Shown one piece after another: positions 8,961-18,149 of a stretch of DNA of 64,000 nt. A program made the translations under genes and the position numbers. This stretch comes from Desulfobacula sp. (GTDB taxonomy: Bacteria; Desulfobacterota; Desulfobacteria; Desulfobacterales; Desulfobacteraceae): NCBI RefSeq assembly GCF_014237455.1, contig NZ_JABZFL010000004.1, positions 1-64,000 of the forward strand. The letters are read 5' to 3'. A model generated the notes under the pieces. That model searched no databases. It had not been told where the DNA came from and saw nothing but the letters and a program-made list of their open reading frames with translations. Each line of letters begins with the position of its first letter. The stretch's first letter is position 1.

Positions 8961-10238
8961 TTATTTCTCCATTTCAATTAAGCTCTCATACGTCTGGCGT
9001 TTGCGGATGATCCTGAACTGATCGCCATCTACCAGCACTTCGGCGCACATCGGACGGGCATTGTAGTTGCTGGCCATGGTAAAGCCATAAGCGCCAACAC
9101 TAAAGACCGCCACCAGGTCACCTCGCTCAACCATCGGCATGGCCCTGTTTTTTGCAAAATAGTCTGTAGCCTCGCAGATCGGGCCGACCACATCGACTAC
9201 TTCAGTATTGTCCATTTCCAAACCGTTGACGCGTTTTTCAGGAACCAAGTTCTCACCGACCCTGGTTGGCCAGATAAAGTGAAACGCCTCATACAAACAC
9301 GGGCGAATCAGATCATTCATACCCGCATCAACAATCACAAAATTTTTTTCGCCGCCTGACTTTTTAAATACGGTGCGTGTCAGCATGATCCCTGCATTGG
9401 CAATAATACTTTTACCCGGTTCGAGAATCAACTTCAAATTCGCAGCTTTCAGCAGCGGCACGATCCTCTCGGCATAATCAGCGGCAGAGGGCACCGTGGC
9501 CGTCTCGTAATCAGCCCCGTAGCCGCCACCCAGATCAAGCTTATCAATCGTATAACCCTTGCTGCGCAAGTCCTCGACCAGCGGCAGGACTTTCTTGACA
9601 TAGTTGACATACGGATCGACAGTTTTGCCACCAGAGCCGAGATGCACATGAATCACTGACATCTCGACAACGCCGTTGTTGGCATACTTGTCATAAATTT
9701 TCAGCGTCCGTTCGATATCGATACCGAACTTTGTTTCCTTAACACCGGTTGTTATATATTTGTGGGTATCATAATTTATATCCGGGTTAACACGCAGTGC
9801 GGATTTGGTTGTCTTGCCGTGTACTTTGCAAAGTTTGATAAGGTTCTCAAGTTCTGCTTCGGATTCGATATTAAAACAGCCGATCCCCGCGTCCAATGCC
9901 TCGATAATTTCGGCATCCGTCTTGCCCACGCCCGCAAAGACAATTTTGCTCATGTCTGCCCCAGCCTGTTGGGCGCGGTATAGTTCACCGCCGCTGACAA
10001 TGTCAAAGCCGCTGCCCGCAACGGCCAAGTCCTTGAGGATATGAATATTGCCGCACGCCTTAATTGAATAACAAATCGTCGTGTCAATGTCGGCATATGC
10101 GGTTTGAATTTTTTTCAGATGATCAAGGAACGTTGCCTTGCTATAAATATACACCGGCGTACCGACCTGATTTGCAATCGCCTCAACATCCACACCCTCA
10201 GCAAATAACTTCCCATTCTTATAACTAAATGAATCTAT
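8961..10238 (-). CDS. lysA: Diaminopimelate decarboxylase, probable ATA start
   Basis: LysA catalyses the last step of lysine synthesis, decarboxylating meso-diaminopimelate with PLP. Visible are the PLP lysine in CYSIKACGN (about K60), HVHLGSGG, LDLGGGYG, LEPGKSIIANAG and GPICEATDYF. GTG 10193 would remove a conserved N-terminal strand. The frame continues upstream through DSFSYKNGKLFAEG, which matches the normal LysA start, to ATA at 10238. That ATA is preceded by AGGGGG with a six-base gap, and no ATG, GTG or TTG exists there. The body is clearly richer in G+C third positions than its neighbours, which suggests horizontal acquisition. Confidence 0.85.
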   Translation of the reverse strand: MDSFSYKNGKLFAEGVDVEAIANQVGTPVYIYSKATFLDHLKKIQTAYADIDTTICYSIKACGNIHILKDLAVAGSGFDIVSGGELYRAQQAGADMSKIVFAGVGKTDAEIIEALDAGIGCFNIESEAELENLIKLCKVHGKTTKSALRVNPDINYDTHKYITTGVKETKFGIDIERTLKIYDKYANNGVVEMSVIHVHLGSGGKTVDPYVNYVKKVLPLVEDLRSKGYTIDKLDLGGGYGADYETATVPSAADYAERIVPLLKAANLKLILEPGKSIIANAGIMLTRTVFKKSGGEKNFVIVDAGMNDLIRPCLYEAFHFIWPTRVGENLVPEKRVNGLEMDNTEVVDVVGPICEATDYFAKNRAMPMVERGDLVAVFSVGAYGFTMASNYNARPMCAEVLVDGDQFRIIRKRQTYESLIEMEK

Positions 10239-10491
10239 AACTGACCCCCTTTGCCTTAATATTTCCCTTACGTAATCTATAAATATTTCAATTCATTTTC
10301 CAAAATCTCACACCTCCGGCTAAGGTGTTCCATCTCTTTGTAATTACCACATCATCACAGCTAACTGCAAGTGTTTGTGTTGTCATGCAAGAAGATCTGT
10401 AGTGCGAAATATGGTTAGATCAAGGATACCTGAAAAAGTAGCTATAATGCACGAAAAATTGTTCTTGCCATGAATAATACATTCAACTATT
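10239..10491. other. Intergenic region between lysA and higB
   Basis: About 250 bp upstream of lysA and higB. A small hairpin (CACCT / AGGTG, 10311-10327) and short AT-rich stretches are the only structure. A roughly 20-codon minus-strand frame is too short to support. No RNA gene is recognised. Confidence 0.5.
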
Positions 10492-10514
10492 ATTGTAACC
10501 GAAAGGGTTACAAT
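10492..10514. promoter_or_regulatory. Palindromic operator upstream of higBA
   Basis: A perfect 9-bp inverted repeat, ATTGTAACC-GAAAG-GGTTACAAT, lies 25 bp before the higB start codon. Its position is typical of an autoregulatory HigA operator in a higBA operon. Binding by the downstream HigA is inferred, not shown. Confidence 0.6.
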
Positions 10515-10539
10515 ATATCAACGGGAAACAATTAACAAA

Positions 10540-10817
10540 GTGATAAAATCATTCATCCACAAGGATTTGAAAAACTTTTTTTACAAAGGGACTAAAAAAG
10601 GAATCAACCCAAACCATGCAGACAAATTGAGTGATATTTTAGACATGCTTGATGCTGCAACAGAAATAAAGGATATAAAATTTCCTGGCTCTAATCTTCA
10701 TTTGTTAGAACCAAAGAACACGAAATTTATGCGATTTCTGTTTCCGGTGCATGGCGGGTAACGTTCAGAATGGAAAATGGTAACGTATATATCATTGACT
10801 ATTTGAACTATCACTAA
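10540..10817 (+). pseudogene. higB: HigB/RelE-type toxin, frameshifted
   Basis: From GTG 10540 the frame reads IKSFIHKDLKNFFYKGTKKG, a typical HigB start (ribosome-dependent mRNA interferase), through GSNLHLLEPKNTKF and then runs off-frame to a stop at 10761. The rest of the toxin is intact in the next frame from 10728: YAISVSGAWRVTFRMENG and IIDYLNYH, ending at 10817. Adding one T to the TTTAT tract at 10726-10730 restores a normal 92-residue toxin. The gene is therefore either inactivated by a one-base deletion or carries a sequence error. It is followed after 11 bp by higA. Confidence 0.8.
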
Positions 10818-10828
10818 AGGGGGGAAAC

Positions 10829-11131
10829 ATGAGGACAAGACAGCCGGCACACCCTGGCCGTATTTTAAAGAATATGTATATTAAACCTTTGGGCATTACC
10901 ATTACTATGCTTGCAGACACATTAAAAGTTTCAAGAAAAGCTCTTTCAATGATTGTCAATGAACATAAGGCAGTGACAACCGAAATGGCGTTACGGCTTT
11001 CCCAGGCGTTTGATACTACACCAGACTTGTGGCTGAATCTGCAAAAAAACTATGATCTTTTTTATACCCGGAAAAACTCAAAAGGATGGCAAGCAATTCC
11101 TAAAATTGAAACGGTATTAGAACCTACATGA
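10829..11131 (+). CDS. higA: HigA-type antitoxin (XRE family)
   Basis: This HigA/VapI-like helix-turn-helix protein has 100 residues. RQPAHPGRILKNMYIKPLGI leads into the HTH (MLADTLKVSRKALSMIVNEH), followed by TTEMALRLSQAFDTTPDLWLNLQ. That arrangement is diagnostic of antitoxins of HigB toxins. It would bind the toxin and repress the operon through the palindrome at 10492-10514. The ribosome-binding site is AAAGGGGGG. The open antitoxin beside a broken toxin fits loss of toxin function with the regulator retained. Confidence 0.88.
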   Translation: MRTRQPAHPGRILKNMYIKPLGITITMLADTLKVSRKALSMIVNEHKAVTTEMALRLSQAFDTTPDLWLNLQKNYDLFYTRKNSKGWQAIPKIETVLEPT

Positions 11132-11175
11132 AATTAGACATGAATTTATTTTATTCCATAAATTCAATAGGTTGT

Positions 11176-11252
11176 TGGCACGCCCGGAGGGATTCGAACC
11201 CCCGGCCTATGGATTCGAAGTCCAGCGCTCTATCCAGCTGAGCTACGGGCGC
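11176..11252 (-). tRNA. tRNA-Arg (anticodon TCG)
   Basis: On the minus strand the sequence starts GCGCCCG, has the D-arm GCTCAGCTGGATAGAGC, an anticodon stem around CTTCGAA (anticodon TCG), the T-arm GGGGGTTCGAATCCC and the 3-prime arm CGGGCGT, followed by G and an encoded CCA. All four arms pair, with one G-U at the acceptor end. It is convergent with higA. The downstream hairpin lacks a U-tract. Confidence 0.93.
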
Positions 11253-11425
11253 ACAGGTTTATGAAAACGATATTAGATATCACAATAAACTGTTTTCTGC
11301 AATGATGTAATTTTACATCTTTAAGACCATAAATATAATGGATTGGGGAACGGGCGTCGCCGGTGCCGAAGCTGTCTCACAAAAATATTTACTTGAAATC
11401 AATCAACTCCACATCAGAAACAAGG

Positions 11426-12063
11426 TCAGTTTTTGGCGGAAATTTCATTTAAGGCCGCATCAAAACTTGCCTGATCTGTTTTAAAGGCTTTAGCATCTTC
11501 TCCAATCCTGATAATGCTCAGCGTATTAATTTTGTCGCCTTTTTCAATCTTATTTACCACATCCTGACCTTTGATGACTTTTCCAAAAACCGTATGTTTA
11601 TTGTCAAGCCAGGGGGTTGCCTTATGGGTAATGAAAAACTGGCTGCCATTGGTTCCGGGGCCGGCATTGGCCATTGAAAGAATCCCGGGAGAATCATGTT
11701 TTAGCTCGTCGACAAACTCATCAGGAAATTGGTATCCTGGGCCTCCCCTGCCCGTTCCTTTGGGATCACCGCCCTGAATCATAAAATCCGGATCACCCTG
11801 TGAAAAATGAGCCCGTCATAATATTTTTTTGAAGAACTCTGGTCAGAAGCAATCGTCCCTTGAGCCAGTCCTGCAAAATTAATGATAGTGATGGGAACCT
11901 GTTTATAATAGAGGATGGCAATAATCTGTCCTTTATTTGTATCAAATTGAGCATACAATCCATCCTTGAGGTCCTGGGAGAGAACTTCAGAAAAAGTAAG
12001 ACAAGGTATTAAAAACAAACACAGAAGAATAGAGGTTACAAGGGGTCTTTTGATTGAAATCAT
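11426..12063 (-). pseudogene. Periplasmic cyclophilin-type peptidyl-prolyl isomerase, frameshifted
   Basis: The first frame (12063 to 11779) has a signal peptide (MISIKRPLVTSILLCLFLIP) and the cyclophilin strands YAQFDTNKGQIIAILYYKQ and [12 protein letters not shown]. It then reads RIL and stops. The remainder continues in another frame with [34 protein letters not shown] and [13 protein letters not shown], which hold the catalytic and substrate-binding residues. The expected junction is [12 protein letters not shown]. One missing C in the CC run at about 11788-11790 explains the break. As read, the enzyme would be truncated before its active site. A sequencing error in a short homopolymer is the main alternative. 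Confidence 0.82.
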
Positions 12064-12105
12064 TTTGACCGTCTCCTTCCTTAATCGATTTTGGCTTTCT
12101 CCGGA

Positions 12106-12145
12106 ATCAAAAAAACCCGACGCTCAGGATACTTGAGTTTCGGGT
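12106..12145 (-). terminator. Intrinsic terminator downstream of tRNA-His
   Basis: On the minus strand, a hairpin ACCCGAAACTCA / TGAGCGTCGGGT (two mismatches) with a six-base loop is followed by seven T residues (complement of 12108-12114). It lies 40 bp past the tRNA-His 3-prime end and before the cyclophilin gene, so it should end the tRNA transcript. Confidence 0.65.
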
Positions 12146-12182
12146 ATTATTGACCACTCTTTCTATAACTTTTAGAAAAAAA

Positions 12183-12259
12183 TGGGGTGAGTGAAGGGGC
12201 TCGAACCCTCGACATCCAGGACCACAACCTAGCGCTCTGCCAACTGAGCTACACCCACC
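12183..12259 (-). tRNA. tRNA-His (anticodon GTG)
   Basis: On the minus strand it starts with the extra G(-1) then GTGGGTG, has the D-arm GCTCAGTTGGCAGAGC, an anticodon loop containing GTG, the T-arm GAGGGTTCGAGCCCC and the acceptor CACTCAC with discriminator C and an encoded CCA. The encoded G(-1), which pairs with C73, is the tRNA-His hallmark. Confidence 0.94.
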
Positions 12260-12410
12260 GCAAAAAACTTCTTTTAATTATCAGAACTTGATCAATTTTT
12301 CAATACTTTTTTAATTTAGCTGAATTCAAAACCATATTTTACATTGACCTTGAAGTATCGTTTGACTATTATCCTTGCGTATCAATATTTGATTAAAGGA
12401 ACTTTTTTAT

Positions 12411-12590
12411 ATGAATGCATTTTTAATTTTTGTTGTCAGGCTTATTTTAGGTCTTGTATTCGGTATTTTCCTTATCCGGGTGTTCAGGCCGGAATGGGGT
12501 ATTTATCATGGCGTTGTCACAGGACTTATCCTGGTGGCCCTGGCTTATGGCATGACGCTTTTTAGAAAAAAGAAAACAAATAAAAACTGA
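12411..12590 (+). CDS. Small two-helix membrane protein upstream of selB
   Basis: This 59-codon frame begins at ATG 12411 after AAAGGA with a nine-base gap. It encodes a hydrophobic protein: one membrane segment [20 protein letters not shown], a short turn [12 protein letters not shown], and a second segment [17 protein letters not shown], ending in a basic tail (RKKKTNKN). It ends 12 bp before the selB start and is probably co-transcribed with it. I recognise no family. The double membrane helix and the good ribosome-binding site support it as real. Confidence 0.65.
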   Translation: MNAFLIFVVRLILGLVFGIFLIRVFRPEWGIYHGVVTGLILVALAYGMTLFRKKKTNKN

Positions 12591-12602
12591 GGATTTGTAC
12601 CC

Positions 12603-14519
12603 TTGGAAAAAAATATCATCTTAGGAACCGCAGGACACATTGACCATGGCAAGACAAGCCTTGTCAAGGCGTTGACAGGGATTGAAACAGACCGGCTCAA
12701 AGAGGAAAAAGAACGGGGCATTACCATTGAACTTGGATTTGCATTACTTGATCTGCCCAATGGACAGCATATCGGCATCGTGGATATGCCGGGCCATGAA
12801 AAATTTGTAAAAAACATGGTGGCCGGTTCCAGTGGAATTGATGTGGTCACAATGGTGATTGCGGCCGATGAGGGTGTCATGCCCCAGACAAGGGAGCATA
12901 TGGAAATCTGCAACCTCATGGGGATTGAGCATGGAATGATTGCCTTGACCAAAATAGACATGGTGGATGAAGATCTTTTAGAGCTTGCCCTTGAGGATAT
13001 CAATGATTTTGTGCAGGACACTTTTCTTGAAGACAAGCCCATTATTCCTGTCTCCTCTGTCACAAATCAAGGGCTGGATGAATTTGTCAAAACCCTTGAA
13101 GCCATCTGCAGCAATCTTCCTGAAAGAAAATTTTCTGCTATTTTCAGGCTCCCGGTGGATCGTGTCTTTTCAATGAAAGGATTTGGCACAGTAATTACCG
13201 GGACACTGACTTCCGGCAGTATCAATACCGGGGATGATATCATGGTCTATCCCAAACGAATTGTTTCCAAAGTCAGGGGTATCCAGATTCACAGTTCAGG
13301 GGTTGATACGGCAGGGCCCGGCACCCGGACAGCCATTAATTTTCAAGGGCTTGACAAGGAATCCGTCAACCGCGGAGATATTCTGTCTACTCCTGACACT
13401 TTGATTGAAAGCTATATGGTGGATGCCCATTTTCTTTATTTAAAAAGCAATGCTAAACCGGCTAAAAACAGAACCAGAATAAGATTTCATTCAGGAACCA
13501 GCGAAATACTCGGATATCTGATACTGCTTGACAGGGAAGAACTGCTGCCCGGAGATGACGCTCCTGTTCAGTTCAGGCTTGAGTCCCCTGTCTGTTGTAT
13601 CAAAGACGACAGGTACGTAATTCGAAGTTATTCACCCGTAAAAACAATTGGCGGCGGTGCCATATTAAATCCGGCCTCCCAAAAGCATAAACTGTTTGAT
13701 ACAACTGTCATCCAAGGGCTGGAGAACCTGTTACTGAATGATAATGATCAAACCATATCCTTCTTTCTTTCTTTAAAAGGATACCAGGGGCTGTCCTTTT
13801 CCCAGTTGCGGGTTATGACCAATATCCCGGATAAAAAATTGAGCGCAGGTTTGCAGAAACTGCTTGCCAAACAACAGGTTATCCAGATCGATAAAGAAAA
13901 GCAGATTTATGTTAATGGCTCCTTTTTTAACGATTTCAAAGAAAAACTCATCCAAAAACTTGAAGTCTACCACGCAGACAACCCTTTAAAGGAGGGCATG
14001 CCGACCCAGGAGCTTAAATCCAAGTTCCAGTATATCGATAACACAAAATTTTTTAATATTCTTTTTACAAAACTGTCCAGGGAAAAACTCATAGTTCTGG
14101 ATAAAAATATTGCAAAGTTGTCTACCCATGAAGTGGCGCTTCAGGTTGATCAGCAGGATGTCAAAGAAAAAATCAAAAAAATCTATCAGGCATCGGGATT
14201 GACACCACCGTTTTTCAGAACCATCTGCCAGGATCTTGATATTGATAAAAAAAATGCAACAGATGTTCTCCATATGCTGATTGATGAAAAAGCCGTTGTT
14301 AAAACAAAGGATGACCTTTACTTTGATTCAAGGGAAATCGAAAAACTTGAACAAAAGCTGATTGCATTCCTGAAAGAGAATGAATCCATCACCACTCCTG
14401 AATTTAAAGATATGACCGGAATATCGAGAAAATATGTCATCCCCTTAATTGAATACTTTGATTCCACCAACCTGACCATCCGTGTGGGAGATACACGGCA
14501 GCTGCGACGAAAAACCTAA
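12603..14519 (+). CDS. selB: Selenocysteine-specific elongation factor SelB
   Basis: SelB delivers Sec-tRNA to the ribosome at UGA codons marked by a SECIS hairpin. The 638 residues show the EF-Tu-like G motifs: [12 protein letters not shown] (8-19), GITIE (39-43), DMPGH (61-65) and TKID (116-119). Next come [18 protein letters not shown] (domain 2) and the C-terminal winged-helix repeats that bind SECIS RNA. The start is TTG 12603, nine bases after GAGGA. selA and selC are not adjacent. The gene gives the function needed by the UGA-containing gene at 32969-33286. Its end overlaps hemW by 4 bp. Confidence 0.95.
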   Translation: MEKNIILGTAGHIDHGKTSLVKALTGIETDRLKEEKERGITIELGFALLDLPNGQHIGIVDMPGHEKFVKNMVAGSSGIDVVTMVIAADEGVMPQTREHMEICNLMGIEHGMIALTKIDMVDEDLLELALEDINDFVQDTFLEDKPIIPVSSVTNQGLDEFVKTLEAICSNLPERKFSAIFRLPVDRVFSMKGFGTVITGTLTSGSINTGDDIMVYPKRIVSKVRGIQIHSSGVDTAGPGTRTAINFQGLDKESVNRGDILSTPDTLIESYMVDAHFLYLKSNAKPAKNRTRIRFHSGTSEILGYLILLDREELLPGDDAPVQFRLESPVCCIKDDRYVIRSYSPVKTIGGGAILNPASQKHKLFDTTVIQGLENLLLNDNDQTISFFLSLKGYQGLSFSQLRVMTNIPDKKLSAGLQKLLAKQQVIQIDKEKQIYVNGSFFNDFKEKLIQKLEVYHADNPLKEGMPTQELKSKFQYIDNTKFFNILFTKLSREKLIVLDKNIAKLSTHEVALQVDQQDVKEKIKKIYQASGLTPPFFRTICQDLDIDKKNATDVLHMLIDEKAVVKTKDDLYFDSREIEKLEQKLIAFLKENESITTPEFKDMTGISRKYVIPLIEYFDSTNLTIRVGDTRQLRRKT

Positions 14520-15658
14520 AAAATTTTTCCGGCAAACGCTTCAACAATATTGTTCAGGCGAACCTTGCCTTCCAAAGTGAGCCCAAACCTGTGACCCTTA
14601 AAGTAGCCCAATGATCCGTCAAGGATAGGCTTCAGGACATCTCTAAATTGTTTTTTAAAGGATACACGAAACAGGCTTTGAAATTTTTCAATATCCAGCC
14701 CCTCAAGAGTGCGAAGCCTGAGCATGATCATCTCCATCATTTTCTGCTCACGGGTCAAAGTTTCCCGATCTTCAACGGGAAGACTGCCGGAAGCCAACGC
14801 CTTTATATACATGTCAATACTCTGATGATTCCAGGACCTTGTTTTTCCGTCATAGGAGTGTGCAGCAGCCCCGAACCCGTAGTACGGCATCATCTCCCAA
14901 TATTTTGAGTTGTGCTTTGACCGGTTTCGCCTCCCCTTTGAAAAACTGGAAATCTCATAATGCTCATATGTATTATTGCTTAAAAACTGGGAAGTCTTTT
15001 TAAACAGTGTTGATATGACCGTACTACCAAGGGGATGGAACAATCCTTTTTTTAATTTTTCATCAAGGGGTGTGCCGGGCTCGATGGTGAGCATATAGCA
15101 GGACAGGTGGGACGGCATCATCTTAAGTGCCTGTTTTAAATCTTCCAGCCATCTGTTCTGTGTTTCAAAGGGAAGCCCGTAGATCAAATCCATGCTGATA
15201 TTGTCAAATCCTGCTTTGCCGGCATCATCAATAGTGTTGATTGCCTGTTCTGCAGTGTGAATTCTTGTCAAAAACTTTAATTTATCATCATTAAATGACT
15301 GAGCCCCAATACTGAGCCGGTTGATTCCAGCTCTTTTTAATCGGCTCAGGTAGTCAAAATCAACCGTTCCCGGGTTAACTTCAAGCGTAATTTCGACATC
15401 CCGAAGCACAGAAAAATGCCCTCCAATGGCCTGTAAAAGGGTTTCAACCTCTTTAATGGAAAAAAGAGAGGGAGTTCCGCCACCAAAATATATGGTGTCA
15501 ATTTTTTCCTTTAAACCGGACCGTCTTTCAATCTCTTTTAAAAGGGATTGGACATAATCAGGGATCAAAGAGAGATGGGTCTTTGAATAAAAATCACAAT
15601 AGACACATTTTTTAACACAAAACGGAACATGGATATAGATAGACTTTTGATCAGACAA
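14516..15658 (-). CDS. hemW: HemW-like radical SAM protein
   Basis: This 380-residue protein of the HemN/HemW group has the radical SAM cluster motif CVKKCVYC (C14, C18, C21) right after IHVPF, then YFGGGTPSLF, RLSIGAQSF, DLIYGLPFET and the HemW-specific region NSKYWEMMPYYGFGAAAHSY. HemW is regarded as a heme chaperone rather than a coproporphyrinogen oxidase. The short N-terminus without the HemN extension supports HemW. It overlaps the upstream radical SAM gene by 8 bp and is convergent with selB. Confidence 0.88.
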   Translation of the reverse strand: MSDQKSIYIHVPFCVKKCVYCDFYSKTHLSLIPDYVQSLLKEIERRSGLKEKIDTIYFGGGTPSLFSIKEVETLLQAIGGHFSVLRDVEITLEVNPGTVDFDYLSRLKRAGINRLSIGAQSFNDDKLKFLTRIHTAEQAINTIDDAGKAGFDNISMDLIYGLPFETQNRWLEDLKQALKMMPSHLSCYMLTIEPGTPLDEKLKKGLFHPLGSTVISTLFKKTSQFLSNNTYEHYEISSFSKGRRNRSKHNSKYWEMMPYYGFGAAAHSYDGKTRSWNHQSIDMYIKALASGSLPVEDRETLTREQKMMEMIMLRLRTLEGLDIEKFQSLFRVSFKKQFRDVLKPILDGSLGYFKGHRFGLTLEGKVRLNNIVEAFAGKIF

Positions 15659-16817
15659 AACGCTTCATCAGATCATCAATAACAAAATCCACATTTTCAG
15701 GCGTTACCCCGTAAAGCTCGCAGGCCTGCTTTACCTTTTCAAGATAGGGACTGTCATCCATTTCATCAGGTCCTCGGAAAAATCCCATCCGTCTGCCGAT
15801 CTGGTATAAAATTCTTTTCTCCGGTTCGAGTTCGAAAAACTGATCGATAATACCGATCATTTTCTCTTTATCTTCCGGCATTTTCCCGTTAACGGTCTCA
15901 AATAAGTTCAGGATATGATCACTTTTGATATAAGAATCGATCCCGTCAAGACTTTCGATAAACAGCCTTAACTCTTTGGCCATCATGGTATCATTCGGTT
16001 TCTGAAAATCCCCTTTTTTAGTTGCTTCGGCAAGTGCAGTTCCGTTTGTTACCGCCAGAGTCCTGATCCTGATAAAATCCGGATTAATACTGTTGAGTGC
16101 CAAAGCAGTTTCCATGGCATGCTCTATGGAATAATCAATACCGCCAAGGCCGGGTATGACATATTCCGACAGCTCCATTCCGGCATCTTTTACCTTTAAC
16201 CCCGCCCTGATATGACTTTCTTTGGTGGCCCCTTTTCTGATTTTCTTTAATACAATGTCCGATCCGGATTCCATACCCACATGGATACGGTTTAATCCTG
16301 CATTGGCAATCCGTTTTAAATCATCCTGCTTGATACGGACAATGGTATGGCTTCTTGCGTATGAAGTGATCCTGTCAACATCTGGAAAACATTTTTTGAT
16401 ATATTCAAGCACAAACACAAGATCATCAGGTTTCATAATCAATGAGTTGGCATCCTGTAAAAAAATGGACTTCATTCCCGATGCATACCAGCTCATGGCA
16501 GCATTAAAGGCCACGCGGTCTTTTTCTTCAAAACTGTTGTAAAGAGTATTAATAGCCTTATGGTCGGCATATTCGCCCGGCTTGACAATCTGCCGAATTC
16601 TTTCAATATAGCCTTGCAAAAAATCAATATCTTTGATGACATTTTCAACAGATCTTAAGGAAAACTGCCTTTTTTTATACACCTTGCAAAAGGTACACCG
16701 GTTCCAGGGACAATTTCGCGTCAGCCGAATTAACAGGCTGCTTGCTTCACTGGGTGGACGAATGGGGCCCTGCTCAAACCCTTTATAAATATCTGTTTTC
16801 TTCTTTTTCTTTTCCAT
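15651..16817 (-). CDS. Radical SAM protein with CX4CX2C motif
   Basis: This radical SAM protein has 388 residues. Its cluster motif is C36-PWNR-C41-TF-C44, one residue longer than the canonical CX3CX2C, placed after SLLIRLTRN. Later features are MKSIFLQDANSLIMKP, RITSYARSHTIVRI, GLNRIHVGMESGSDIVLKKI and GLGGIDYSIEHAMETA, typical of YgiQ/Elp3-like SAM barrels. The substrate is unknown. It is the upstream gene of a two-gene unit with hemW (8-bp overlap), so a link to tetrapyrrole metabolism is possible but unproven. Confidence 0.75.
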   Translation of the reverse strand: MEKKKKKTDIYKGFEQGPIRPPSEASSLLIRLTRNCPWNRCTFCKVYKKRQFSLRSVENVIKDIDFLQGYIERIRQIVKPGEYADHKAINTLYNSFEEKDRVAFNAAMSWYASGMKSIFLQDANSLIMKPDDLVFVLEYIKKCFPDVDRITSYARSHTIVRIKQDDLKRIANAGLNRIHVGMESGSDIVLKKIRKGATKESHIRAGLKVKDAGMELSEYVIPGLGGIDYSIEHAMETALALNSINPDFIRIRTLAVTNGTALAEATKKGDFQKPNDTMMAKELRLFIESLDGIDSYIKSDHILNLFETVNGKMPEDKEKMIGIIDQFFELEPEKRILYQIGRRMGFFRGPDEMDDSPYLEKVKQACELYGVTPENVDFVIDDLMKRFV

Positions 16818-16998
16818 GGAATAAACTTACCTGCATTTTTCTCAATCAAAATTAATAATTTTTCGGCTCGACCTCATCACCGTTCGATCAAAATTATATA
16901 CGCATTGGAACACTTAAAGTCAATTTATTTGGGCAGATCTTGAAACTTGACTGTCTATTGTGATACTTATCTATGACCTAAAATAAGATGAACATGCT

Positions 16999-18138
16999 AT
17001 GATTGATAAACTGACTACCAAAATCCAGTATATTATGGAAAGCCATCAGGCAACCAGGGGTGGACTATCTTTAGAACGACTCCTTTATGGCCTTTCAAAA
17101 GTGTATGAAACCGGTATTCAATTCAGGAACAGTCTCTACAAAACCGGTATTTTAAAATCCAGAGAGCTGCCTTGTTTTGTCATTTCCATTGGAAATATTT
17201 CTACCGGCGGTACCGGGAAAACTCCAATGACCATATATTTATCCAAATACCTGACTGCCCTCGACTATAAAGTCGCAGTTGTCACACGGGGGTATAAAGG
17301 CAATTTAGAACATAAAGGCGGTGTTGTTTCTAACGGTAATAAGATTTTGTGCAGCCCAAAAGAAGCAGGAGATGAACCATACATGATGGCACAGATCCTT
17401 AAGCTGCCCGTCATTGTTGGGAAAAAAAAATTTGAATCCGGTATGACGGCCATTAAAAAATTTTCCCCCGATATCATTGTATTAGATGATGCATTTCAGC
17501 ACCTGGCTTTAAAACGCAACCTGAATCTATTGTTGATAAATGCAAAAAAAATGCCGGGAAATAGATATCTGATACCCAGGGGTACCCTAAGAGAACCTGT
17601 GTCATCTATTCATAGAAGTGATGCTACCATTGTAACACATTCAGATCGGAACCAGAATACCGTATTTGAAAAAACAGATATTGGATCACAGGATATTCCC
17701 CTGTTTAAATGCAATCATATTCCTTATATCAGCATCATTTCACTAAAAGAAAAAGATACACCTCAGTCTAATCTATTAAACGATATTAAAGGAAAGCGCA
17801 CATTGCTTTTTTCAGGAATTGCAAATAATTCAGACTTTAAAACCAGCTGTGACAAAATGGGGTTGAAAGTTCACCGTCACATTGAATTTCCGGACCATCA
17901 CCGGTATACCCAGTATGACATTGACAGAATCATGCGCGCTTTTAAACAGAGTAAGGCAGATTATATTATAACCACAGCAAAAGATTATATAAAAATTTCA
18001 GATGATCTTCCATTGGGTTGTCCCCTCGTGGTATTGAACGTCCGAATAGAATTTGATGATAATAATAAAATAGCCTTTGAACTATTTATAAAAAACAAAC
18101 TGCAAAAATACTTTGGGGGAAGCCAGGGTCCTGATTAA
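16999..18138 (+). CDS. lpxK: Tetraacyldisaccharide 4'-kinase
   Basis: LpxK phosphorylates the 4'-position of the lipid A disaccharide at the inner membrane. The Walker A variant ISIGNISTGGTGKTPM (about 63-77) is diagnostic. It is followed by VVTRGYKG, the DEPYMMAQ block, DIIVLDDAFQHLALKRNLN and RGTLREP. At 379 residues it is normal to slightly long. The N-terminal 50 residues contain the amphipathic membrane-anchoring region. It faces kdsB (convergent, 11 bp apart). Confidence 0.93.
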   Translation: MIDKLTTKIQYIMESHQATRGGLSLERLLYGLSKVYETGIQFRNSLYKTGILKSRELPCFVISIGNISTGGTGKTPMTIYLSKYLTALDYKVAVVTRGYKGNLEHKGGVVSNGNKILCSPKEAGDEPYMMAQILKLPVIVGKKKFESGMTAIKKFSPDIIVLDDAFQHLALKRNLNLLLINAKKMPGNRYLIPRGTLREPVSSIHRSDATIVTHSDRNQNTVFEKTDIGSQDIPLFKCNHIPYISIISLKEKDTPQSNLLNDIKGKRTLLFSGIANNSDFKTSCDKMGLKVHRHIEFPDHHRYTQYDIDRIMRAFKQSKADYIITTAKDYIKISDDLPLGCPLVVLNVRIEFDDNNKIAFELFIKNKLQKYFGGSQGPD

Positions 18139-18149
18139 TTGGAAATCGT

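Noticed and set aside
10290-10350. Short minus-strand frame of about 20 codons with a coiled-coil look
   Set aside because: Too short, no ribosome-binding site that decides it, and no recognised relatives.
12545-13063. 172-codon frame opposite selB
   Set aside because: Serine-rich low-complexity translation typical of an antisense shadow of a conserved gene.
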